A stretch of DNA of 10,170 bases from Clostridiales bacterium. Its GTDB lineage: Bacteria; Bacillota_A; Clostridia; Saccharofermentanales; Saccharofermentanaceae. Within the stretch, counting starts at the first letter, position 1. Each line of letters starts with the position of its first letter. The notes under the pieces were generated by a model. That model saw nothing but the letters and a program-made list of their open reading frames with translations. It did no database searches and was not told the origin of the DNA. Both the position numbers and the translations under genes were made by a program. Positions 1-6,356 of this stretch are shown one piece after another. Location: positions 1 to 10,170 of the forward strand of contig JAGCGE010000286.1 in NCBI GenBank assembly GCA_017649745.1, read 5' to 3'.

Positions 1-125
1 AGAAATATGCCCAAAAAGCCGAAGAGGACAACAAGGTCATCTTCGGCGGAAGGCTCGGAAAGTATAAGTATTACGACATGGATGATACCATCGAAGTCGC
101 GATCAACGACTATAGAGCACTTTAA
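1..125 (+). CDS. glf: UDP-galactopyranose mutase, C-terminal end (partial)
   Basis: Only the last 40 codons are present; the reading frame begins at base 3 and ends with TAA at 123-125. The visible tail contains FGGRLGKYKYYDMDD, followed by a short helix ending in NDYRAL. This matches the conserved C-terminus of Glf, where the pattern GGRLGxYKYYDM is highly characteristic. The enzyme is a flavoprotein that interconverts UDP-galactopyranose and UDP-galactofuranose for cell-surface polysaccharides. The FAD-binding N-terminus lies outside the window. The stop codon overlaps the stop codon of the opposing xth gene by two bases, so the two genes are packed tail to tail with no space for a terminator between them. 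The identification rests on this short motif alone, but the motif is distinctive. Confidence 0.82.
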   Translation, partial: KYAQKAEEDNKVIFGGRLGKYKYYDMDDTIEVAINDYRAL

Positions 126-889
126 AGGTCGATGTCGATAAAGATCGGGCAGTGATCCGATCCCATGATGTCGGAGAGCATATTTGATTCCTTAACTTTG
201 GATCTAAGAGCGTCGGTAACGAAGAAGTAGTCAATTCTCCAGCCGACGTTTCTTTCGCGCGCTTTTGTCTTATAGGACCACCAGGTATAAGCCTCGGCCT
301 TGTCCGGATAGAGCATCCTGAAGGTGTCCGTAAGTCCCTTCTGCTCGAAAATATCCATATACGCACGCTCCTCAGGAAGAAATCCCGATATCTTGGAATT
401 GGCCTTCGGATTACTTAAGTCGATCTCCTTGTGGGCGGTGTTGACGTCGCCGCAGCAGATGACCTGAACGCCGTCCTTTAAGTGCTTTTGGACTCTGTCC
501 AGGAAGCAGTCGTAAAACTCCAGCTTGAACTTGACGTACTCGTCGCCTCTGCCTCCGTTAGGGAAGTAGATGTTGTACAAAACGAATGAACCGAAGTCCA
601 GCATGATGCTCCTTCCTTCGTGATCGAACTTGTCGACGCCGAATCCGTACTCGATATTTTTCGGCTCGAGCTTTGTATAGACTGCTGTTCCGGAGTAGCC
701 TTTTCTCTCGGCACTGTAGAAGTAGCTTTTGTAGTCACCGATCTTTGTTATATCTTCGGAGAGCTGGTCGATGTTGGCCTTTGTCTCCTGAATGCACATG
801 ATGTCAGGCGCGTTTTCGAGCAAGACATCCTTGAAGCCCTTGCCTGCGACTGCCCTTATTCCGTTTACGTTCCAACTGATTATCTTCAT
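122..889 (-). CDS. xth: Exodeoxyribonuclease III / AP endonuclease
   Basis: This 255-residue protein has the usual length of the ExoIII/ExoA branch of the exonuclease-endonuclease-phosphatase family. It cleaves DNA at abasic sites and degrades 3' ends during base-excision repair in the cytoplasm. The family motifs appear in order: SWNVNGIRA at residues 5-13, IQETK with metal-binding Glu35, a YFPNGG block, GDVN with Asp148 and Asn150, a SGFLPEERAYM-like loop, WRIDYFFV with Asp220, and the terminal SDHCPI with Asp245 and His246. All catalytic and metal ligands expected for the family are present. The ATG at 887-889 is preceded by AAGAAGG (complement of 899-905) at about 9 bases, which supports the start. 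The gene faces away from the lipoprotein gene at 1007 across a 117-base spacer and is probably monocistronic. Its own promoter is not clear: TAGAAT-like and TATATA-like boxes occur on the minus strand without a convincing -35. Confidence 0.95.
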   Translation of the reverse strand: MKIISWNVNGIRAVAGKGFKDVLLENAPDIMCIQETKANIDQLSEDITKIGDYKSYFYSAERKGYSGTAVYTKLEPKNIEYGFGVDKFDHEGRSIMLDFGSFVLYNIYFPNGGRGDEYVKFKLEFYDCFLDRVQKHLKDGVQVICCGDVNTAHKEIDLSNPKANSKISGFLPEERAYMDIFEQKGLTDTFRMLYPDKAEAYTWWSYKTKARERNVGWRIDYFFVTDALRSKVKESNMLSDIMGSDHCPIFIDIDL

Positions 890-966
890 GGCGATGTACC
901 TTCTTAATTGCTTGATGACAGTATTCTACAATAGTTTGGGTGTTTTATATATACAAGAATGAAGAT

Positions 967-1000
967 GTGATATAATCACTCCAAATTGCTTTTTTAGGAG
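967..1000 (+). promoter_or_regulatory. Extended -10 promoter and strong RBS for the lipoprotein-cls pair
   Basis: TATAAT at 971-976 is preceded by TG at 968-969, giving an extended -10 element (TGATATAAT). No good TTGACA-like -35 sits 16-18 bases upstream; only AT-rich sequence is there, which extended -10 promoters often tolerate. The -10 lies inside a small inverted repeat, GTGAT-N3-ATCAC, at 967-979. The ribosome binding site AGGAG at 996-1000 is 6 bases before the ATG at 1007. Read from sequence only; the start point of transcription is inferred. Confidence 0.6.
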
Positions 1001-1006
1001 AAGGGT

Positions 1007-2503
1007 ATGAAATCTTTAAGAAAGATTACGGCGATAGCTCTTACTGCTGCCATGACGGCAAGCTTCGCTGCTTGTAATTCAAAACAGACACAGGAAACTT
1101 CAGTAACAAGTGATACTTCAGTTATAAATATCGAGACCGGTGCTACGGGAGAGACATCTGCTTCCGGCGCTGAGACTCAGATCACCAATGAGAACGGTGA
1201 ATTCCTCATTGACGGTGAGACTTTCGAGGAAAGATACGGAAGCCAGCTCGGATCATATCTTAATCATCAGTACACTTTCGATGACATCAAGATCCCTCAG
1301 GAAGAATCAAACTACTACATGATCCATCAGTTCGTAGAGTTCAACAATATGGCAAAGGGCGGTTATGATCTGCCTTTGACGAGTGAAGGTCTTGTCGATC
1401 TGTCATATGAATTCTCCGACGGGCTCGATGTTGAAGGATACGATATCACGAACGTGGGAGATATGATGAAGTCCTACGCGGAAGTATCTATCGCATGCAC
1501 ATATATCTGCCTTGATCTGGGTAAGGAATACGGTATCGAGATATCTGACAGAACATACAGCAAGACAGAAGATCAGATTGAAGTAGTAAGGACTCTTGCT
1601 ACTGATACAGGCCTTACGCTTGACCAGTTCCTGTCTGTTAACTACGGTCCGGGATTCACGGAGCAGGATTTCAGAGATATCCTCATCAACTATTACTACT
1701 ATGAGGATTTTGTAGATGCTTATCCGATCCCTGAAGAGCTTACAGAGGTTCCGACTGTTGTTCATGCCCTCTTTGAGGCAAGGGAAGGACTTACGACTCC
1801 TGACGAGGATACAGCAGCTTATAATTCTGCATCCGAATTCCTTGCTTCATGTATGACAACTGACGATATTATGACAAAGGGCACCAAGCTCGCTGAAGAA
1901 AAGATCGTTGCCGAGTGCGCCCAGTACCAGGTCGTCAAAGGTAAGTTCGTTAAGGAATTCCAGGATTGGGCATACGATGAGACCAGACAGGTCGGCGATA
2001 TGGGTATCGTTAAGACATCGTTCGGTTATCACGTCATGGGATTTTTGGGAATGGAGCCTCTGAGCGACGAAGAGAGAAATTATCTCGCAAGTGAGCTCGC
2101 CAGTGATGAGATCTATTCTGTTTTCTATGCCGAAGTACATGATTTCGGAACAGATGACGAATATTCCGATCCTGTTCCTGTAGTTGGTGAAACAGTTGAG
2201 ACTGAAGAGACAGTTGCTGAATCACTCCGGCTTGACGAGAACGGAAATATCATAATCGAGACTACTGCCACGGATCCTGCACTTAAGATCGGTGCCGATA
2301 AGGAGAGCAAGGGAGTTATGGTCACCAGGATCATTGCTGCCTGTGTCGGTGGCGTAGCTATATTCGCTATAATCGGTCTTATCATCGCAACTATTGCAGG
2401 TGACAAGAAAAAGAAGGACGAAGAAACTGACGACGAGACAGAAGATTTTTCTGAGGAGACAATTAAGGCTGAGCCTAAAAAGGAGAAGAAGAAAGAAGAC
2501 TGA
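1007..2503 (+). CDS. Parvulin-like (PpiC-type) lipoprotein with C-terminal membrane helix
   Basis: The 498-residue protein starts with a lipoprotein signal peptide: basic KSLRK, a hydrophobic stretch and a lipobox FAAC with Cys23. A Thr/Ser/Glu-rich linker follows, then a mostly helical region to about residue 245. Residues 248-350 resemble a divergent parvulin domain: VVHALF at 251-256 sits where parvulins have the first strand with its His, and GDMGIVKTSFGYHVMGF at 330-346 matches the conserved final part of PpiC domains, including YH at 341-342. The order resembles PrsA/SurA-type foldases, which assist folding of exported proteins outside the membrane. Unusually, residues 442-464 form a strong membrane helix followed by KKKK and a highly charged Glu/Lys tail of about 30 residues. 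The protein could thus be anchored at both ends. Several typical parvulin residues in the middle are not recognisable, so activity is uncertain and the role may be purely chaperone. It lies 25 bases upstream of cls, probably in one transcript. Confidence 0.75.
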   Translation: MKSLRKITAIALTAAMTASFAACNSKQTQETSVTSDTSVINIETGATGETSASGAETQITNENGEFLIDGETFEERYGSQLGSYLNHQYTFDDIKIPQEESNYYMIHQFVEFNNMAKGGYDLPLTSEGLVDLSYEFSDGLDVEGYDITNVGDMMKSYAEVSIACTYICLDLGKEYGIEISDRTYSKTEDQIEVVRTLATDTGLTLDQFLSVNYGPGFTEQDFRDILINYYYYEDFVDAYPIPEELTEVPTVVHALFEAREGLTTPDEDTAAYNSASEFLASCMTTDDIMTKGTKLAEEKIVAECAQYQVVKGKFVKEFQDWAYDETRQVGDMGIVKTSFGYHVMGFLGMEPLSDEERNYLASELASDEIYSVFYAEVHDFGTDDEYSDPVPVVGETVETEETVAESLRLDENGNIIIETTATDPALKIGADKESKGVMVTRIIAACVGGVAIFAIIGLIIATIAGDKKKKDEETDDETEDFSEETIKAEPKKEKKKED

Positions 2504-2528
2504 TAACTCCTGAATAAAAGGAAGAACG

Positions 2529-4082
2529 ATGGAGAGCTATAAGAAAGCCAAGACCAAAAACGGAATATCACGAGCTGTGGTCTTTGCGGTCGCGATTTTG
2601 GTGCAGATCGCATGGCTTGCGGTCATGCTCATTTTCCTTCAGGGTTATTCCTCGTTTGTATCCGTTGCTTTCTCGATCATAGCGGTCATCGTTGCGCTTT
2701 ATGTTTTCGGAAAGAATATGAATTCGGCCTTTAAGTTTCCGTGGCTCATACTTTTGCTGGCGGTTCCGATCGTGGGACTTACTTTGTACTTCGTAACGGG
2801 TCACTCGGAACTTAATAAGAGGCAGATCAGGCGCTTCAACAGCGTGGCTGATTGGATAAGATCGCTGGGCGAAGCCTGCAATCACGATGATGCGAGCTTC
2901 AAGAACAAGGATCTTTCCATAGAGAATCAGTCCAGATATATTTCCAATGTTGCACATTATCCGGCACACTTCGGAAGTGAGGTCACTTACTTTTCCGAGG
3001 CTGTCGACTGCATGAAGGACATTATCGCAGAGGTCGGAAAGGCGAAGAAGTTCGTTTTCCTTGAGTATCACGCGATAGAGAACTCGGCTTACTTCGTTAA
3101 ACTCGCGGACGTTTTGGAGCAGAAGGTCAAGGAAGGCGTTGAAGTGCGCCTTATCTATGATGAGATCGGAAGCATGGTCTTTATCAACCGCGACTTTGTT
3201 AAGAACATGAAGCACCGCGGCATCAACTGCAGGATCTTTAATCCGATCGCGCCGACCATCAACGTTCTCATGAACAACAGAGACCACAGAAAGATCACCG
3301 TCATAGACGGCGTCGTAAGCTATACCGGCGGATTTAACCTGGCTGATGAGTATTTTAACCTTGTCTCGCCGTATGGTTATTGGAAAGACACGGGCGTTAA
3401 GATCAGGGGTAAGGCATCCCAGAATCTTACGACGATCTTCCTGGAGATGTGGAACCAGATCAAGCAGACGGATACCGTGGATCAGATCAAGGATTTCCTC
3501 GAGTCTTCGGATCTGGCCGAGGATTTTGAGACCAGGGAACTGGTGCAGCCGTACGCCGATACGCCTCTTGATACCGAGTCTGTAGCAAGGAACGTATATC
3601 TTAACGTTATCTCCGCGGCAAAGAAGTACATCTATATCTCCACTCCTTACCTGATCGTCGATGATGAGACATCCGCAGCGCTTACTCTCGCAGCGGGAAG
3701 GGGAGTAGACGTAAGGATCCTGATCCCTGAGATCCCTGATAAGAAGATCGTTTACCGTGCGACGCTTTCCTACTCTACGCTCCTGGCGCAGAGCAACGTA
3801 AAGATCTATAAGTTCTCGGGCGGATTCAATCACGCCAAGCAGGTCGTCTGTGATGACGAGATCGCCTGCTGCGGCACCATAAACTTCGACTACAGAAGCC
3901 TTTATTTCCACTTCGAAAACGGCGTACTGTTCACAAGTCCCGATGCGGTCGCTTCCATGAAGAAGGATTTCATCGACACCTTTGCAAAGTCATCTGATGA
4001 GACTGAGAACTTTAAGCTTCGTATGAAGAGGAGAAATATCCTCTACGACAACATCATCCGACTTATTTCGCCTCTGTTTTAA
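2529..4082 (+). CDS. cls: Cardiolipin synthase (phospholipase D family)
   Basis: The 517-residue membrane protein makes cardiolipin by transferring a phosphatidyl group between two phosphatidylglycerol molecules. Three N-terminal hydrophobic segments (about 16-37, 41-60 and 71-89) anchor it, and the catalytic part follows with two phospholipase D HKD motifs. The first is HRKITVID (His253, Lys255, Asp260), followed by TGGFNLADEY; the second is HAKQVVCD (His435, Lys437, Asp442), followed by CGTINFDYRS. Both motifs fit HxKx4D exactly, so an active enzyme is expected. The length is close to the usual 480-510. The ATG at 2529 has an AAGGAAG ribosome binding site at 2518-2524. It follows the lipoprotein gene by 25 bases with no terminator or promoter visible between them, so co-transcription is likely. 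Its last 20 bases overlap the end of the opposing carboxypeptidase gene. Other two-HKD synthases look similar, but the N-terminal anchors and motif context favour Cls. Confidence 0.93.
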   Translation: MESYKKAKTKNGISRAVVFAVAILVQIAWLAVMLIFLQGYSSFVSVAFSIIAVIVALYVFGKNMNSAFKFPWLILLLAVPIVGLTLYFVTGHSELNKRQIRRFNSVADWIRSLGEACNHDDASFKNKDLSIENQSRYISNVAHYPAHFGSEVTYFSEAVDCMKDIIAEVGKAKKFVFLEYHAIENSAYFVKLADVLEQKVKEGVEVRLIYDEIGSMVFINRDFVKNMKHRGINCRIFNPIAPTINVLMNNRDHRKITVIDGVVSYTGGFNLADEYFNLVSPYGYWKDTGVKIRGKASQNLTTIFLEMWNQIKQTDTVDQIKDFLESSDLAEDFETRELVQPYADTPLDTESVARNVYLNVISAAKKYIYISTPYLIVDDETSAALTLAAGRGVDVRILIPEIPDKKIVYRATLSYSTLLAQSNVKIYKFSGGFNHAKQVVCDDEIACCGTINFDYRSLYFHFENGVLFTSPDAVASMKKDFIDTFAKSSDETENFKLRMKRRNILYDNIIRLISPLF

Positions 4083-4929
4083 TGGTTACGAACACGTAGC
4101 CCAGGCCGTCTTCGCTTAGAACTACATCCTTGGAATCTTTTGGGATCTTTATCTCGTCTTTGGGCATCCTTCCTATGAGGTAGCCGTCATATTCGCTGTA
4201 CTTACCGACTTCATAAAGCCCGGCATAATCTTCGAAAAGGCATCCCGACTCCTCGATTATCTTGCTGTGAGGAAGTCCCACATATCTTATGTGCCAAGGC
4301 TCATACTCAAAGCCTGTTATGTCCTCGCCGCCGTACGGATATCTGATGATGAAACCGTAGTCGTAGCAGTGATCGTTTACGAAGATCCCCGCGTCACACT
4401 GGATAAAGCCCGCGCCTGCGAACTCTGAGATATATACGTCCAGCGCGAGTCCCGTCTGGTGCTCCGATGTTCCCGGAAGTGCCGCGATCTCAGGGCCTTC
4501 TTCCTCCAATACTCTCTGCTGGTCTTCGTAGCTTCTGTAGCTGCTCATGACATAGAGCTTGTCGCCTGTTGTATCCATTACAGCTTTGGAGAGCTTAGAG
4601 TATGAATCGATGATGCATGAGTTCATGAGAACCCCGGTATCCTTGTACTCGACGATATCGGCAGGATAGTCCGGTTCGATGGTGTGGTCTTGGTTTACGA
4701 GAAGGAGGGACTGATCGACGGTGAACTTTTTCGAGGCCTCCTCAAAGGTATATGTGTCATATAGGTCTTCCCCGGATTTTCCCTTGGAACTTACCGAAGT
4801 AACGACTTTTTCTGCTGATCTGGCATTTCTCTTGTAGACGAATTTCGGGAGGAACCATATCTTCATTCCGATAAGGATGGCTCCTATGATCAGTAATCCC
4901 GTAAGAAGTTGCAATACCAGTTTTTTCAT
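4063..4929 (-). CDS. VanY-like D-alanyl-D-alanine carboxypeptidase (peptidase M15B)
   Basis: This predicted membrane-anchored zinc peptidase trims the terminal D-Ala from peptidoglycan stem peptides outside the cell. Residues 3-22 form a hydrophobic signal anchor after MKK. The domain shows the M15B signature: SSYRSYEDQ, then PGTSEHQTGLALDV with zinc ligands His157 and Asp164, and EPWHIRYVG with Glu210 and zinc ligand His213. All expected catalytic residues are present. I chose the ATG at 4927-4929, giving 288 residues. A longer version would start at a TTG six codons upstream, but GAGG (complement of 4938-4941) lies 8 bases before this ATG and inside that extension. The 3' end overlaps cls by 20 bases in convergent orientation. 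The gene diverges from gatCA across 65 bases. Classical VanY acts in vancomycin resistance, but nothing here (no vanH, vanA, vanX or vanRS) suggests that role; housekeeping wall maturation is more likely. Confidence 0.9.
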   Translation of the reverse strand: MKKLVLQLLTGLLIIGAILIGMKIWFLPKFVYKRNARSAEKVVTSVSSKGKSGEDLYDTYTFEEASKKFTVDQSLLLVNQDHTIEPDYPADIVEYKDTGVLMNSCIIDSYSKLSKAVMDTTGDKLYVMSSYRSYEDQQRVLEEEGPEIAALPGTSEHQTGLALDVYISEFAGAGFIQCDAGIFVNDHCYDYGFIIRYPYGGEDITGFEYEPWHIRYVGLPHSKIIEESGCLFEDYAGLYEVGKYSEYDGYLIGRMPKDEIKIPKDSKDVVLSEDGLGYVFVTIKTEAK

Positions 4930-4956
4930 TGTTTTTTCCTCTGTCAAAAGTATAAT
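4929..4956 (+). promoter_or_regulatory. Possible gatCA promoter
   Basis: TATAAT at 4951-4956 is a perfect -10 box. TTGTTT at 4929-4934 is a weak -35 with a 16-base spacer. Transcription would begin near 4963, about 30 bases before the chosen gatCA ATG. This placement argues against a TTG start at 4956. No matching box pair was convincing for the divergent carboxypeptidase gene, although TATACT occurs on the minus strand in the same spacer. Confidence 0.45.
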
Positions 4957-4994
4957 TGAACTATAGTCAAATAGTCTTTTTACTGCAATGGTCT

Positions 4995-6356
4995 ATGGAA
5001 AACATTAAAAGAGTTTTAGAGCTGGGAAAACTGTCTCTCACATCATCCGAAGAACAAGAACTTGAAGCATCCCTCGAGCAGATGCTGTTCTTTGTCGAGA
5101 CGATAAAAGATTTCAGGAGCGGCGGTCACATCGACCTCCGAAGTTCCTGCGCTGTTCCCCGGACCGAATTCTCGTATGAGCCTTCCATGAGATGCAGTAA
5201 AGACATCTTCAACGCGTTCATTGGTATATACGAATCAGCTCCCGACTCTGTTTCCGTCAAGGACAACATTCTCGTAAAGGGCCTTCCTTGTACGGCCGGT
5301 TCTTTCATGCTCGAAAACCATATCGCAGCATACGACGCTGACGCCATCACCCGTCTTAAGGCCGCGGGACTTAAGATCTGCGGCAAGACCAACATGGACG
5401 AATTCGCCATGGGCGGCGCATCACTTACGTCTTTTACGGGCCCCGTCAAGAATCCTTATAACAGCGAACTTATCGCGGGCGGCTCATCAGGCGGCGCCGC
5501 GGTTTCCGTTGCTTCCGGCCTTTGCCGCTATGCATTAGGCTCCGATACCGGCGGATCACTTAGGCAGCCCTGCGCCTTTATGGGACTTACGGGACTAAAG
5601 CCGACATATAACAACGTGTCGCGTCACGGACTTATCGCCTATGCGTCCTCCTTCGACCAGATCGGACCGATCTGCCGTAACGCCCGCGACACTAAGTACA
5701 TTTTCGATATCATATCGGAGGGAAGATACAAAGCTGCCCCCGTTGACCAGGTGAGACTTCTGGTCCCGGATAACCTGATAGCGATGTCTGATGACAGGGA
5801 TAGGATCATGGATTCCCTGGGCCTTTACGGCGCCTCGGAGATCTTTCACTTCGACCTTCCTTATATCGACGTTCTGCTTTCCTGCTATTACATAATCGCC
5901 TGCGCCGAGGCTTCTTCGAATCTCGGACGCTACGACGGCGACAGGTATAAGGACAGGAGCGAAGGCTTCGGCTTCGAGGTCAAAAAGAGGATCAGCCTCG
6001 GAAACTTCGTCCTCTCCAAAGGCTTTTACGACGAGTACTACATGCGTGCCAAGCGTGCCGCTTCTGAGATAACGTCTCTTATAAACGGGATCCTTACTCC
6101 GGGCACAGTTATCCTTATGCCGGTTACTTACGGAGCCGCTCCGAAAGTATGCGACTACGACAAAGATCCGCTCCGCAAATACTCGGATGACGTATTTACG
6201 GTGCTTTCCAATATCACGGGACTTCCGTCCATAACGTTCCCGATAGGGCTTAGATCCGACGGTTCGCCTGTAGGTATCCAGCTCGTGGGCGAAGCAGGTT
6301 CGGAGGAGCTTCTTCTTAGGATCGCCATGAAGGCGAGAGGTGAAGACTATGTATGA
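4995..6356 (+). CDS. gatCA: GatC-GatA fusion, glutamyl/aspartyl-tRNA amidotransferase
   Basis: This 453-residue protein joins two GatCAB subunits that are normally separate. Residues 1-75 resemble GatC: a start like KRVLELGKLSLTSSEE, an amphipathic helix (EASLEQMLFFVETIKD), then PRTEF and an NAF-ending segment like the GatC tail. GatA follows without a linker. Its amidase triad is intact: Lys89 in VKDNI, cis-Ser164 in GGSSGG and nucleophile Ser188 in GSDTGGS. The Lys-to-Ser (75) and Ser-to-Ser (24) spacings equal those I recall for Staphylococcus aureus GatA. Later GatA blocks are clear: KTNMDEFAMGG, GLKPTYNNVSRHGL, ASSFDQIGP, AEASSNLGRYDG, SEGFGFEVKKRI and GSPVGIQLVGE. GatA hydrolyses glutamine to supply ammonia to GatB. 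GatA's N-terminal helices and at least two internal segments are missing compared with the usual roughly 485 residues. The ATG at 4995 fits the GatC start, but no good ribosome binding site precedes it. No separate gatC lies beside it. Confidence 0.9.
   Translation: MENIKRVLELGKLSLTSSEEQELEASLEQMLFFVETIKDFRSGGHIDLRSSCAVPRTEFSYEPSMRCSKDIFNAFIGIYESAPDSVSVKDNILVKGLPCTAGSFMLENHIAAYDADAITRLKAAGLKICGKTNMDEFAMGGASLTSFTGPVKNPYNSELIAGGSSGGAAVSVASGLCRYALGSDTGGSLRQPCAFMGLTGLKPTYNNVSRHGLIAYASSFDQIGPICRNARDTKYIFDIISEGRYKAAPVDQVRLLVPDNLIAMSDDRDRIMDSLGLYGASEIFHFDLPYIDVLLSCYYIIACAEASSNLGRYDGDRYKDRSEGFGFEVKKRISLGNFVLSKGFYDEYYMRAKRAASEITSLINGILTPGTVILMPVTYGAAPKVCDYDKDPLRKYSDDVFTVLSNITGLPSITFPIGLRSDGSPVGIQLVGEAGSEELLLRIAMKARGEDYV

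Noticed and set aside
142..160. Hairpin GATCGG / CCGATC as a terminator for glf
   Set aside because: The stem is only six pairs, there is no T-run after it on either strand, and it lies inside xth coding sequence.
2568..3911. A 447-codon open frame on the minus strand opposite cls
   Set aside because: It lies wholly over a convincing cls gene, has no recognisable domain and no ribosome binding site, and its composition is that of an antisense shadow of codon bias.
4063..4929. Vancomycin-resistance vanY
   Set aside because: The fold matches, but no other van genes are near and M15B carboxypeptidases are common housekeeping enzymes, so a resistance role is not supported.
4930..4947. Upstream TTG start extending the carboxypeptidase by six residues
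   Set aside because: The extension contains the ribosome binding site of the ATG at 4929 and would place extra acidic residues before the signal anchor.
4942..4947. Perfect TTGACA on the minus strand as a -35 box
   Set aside because: Its -10 would fall about 17 bases downstream, inside the carboxypeptidase gene, so it cannot drive that gene. It is better explained as part of the region around the ribosome binding site.
4995..6356. gatCA as a pseudogene or frameshifted remnant
   Set aside because: The frame is continuous, the triad and late GatA motifs are intact, and the gene is translationally coupled to a complete gatB.
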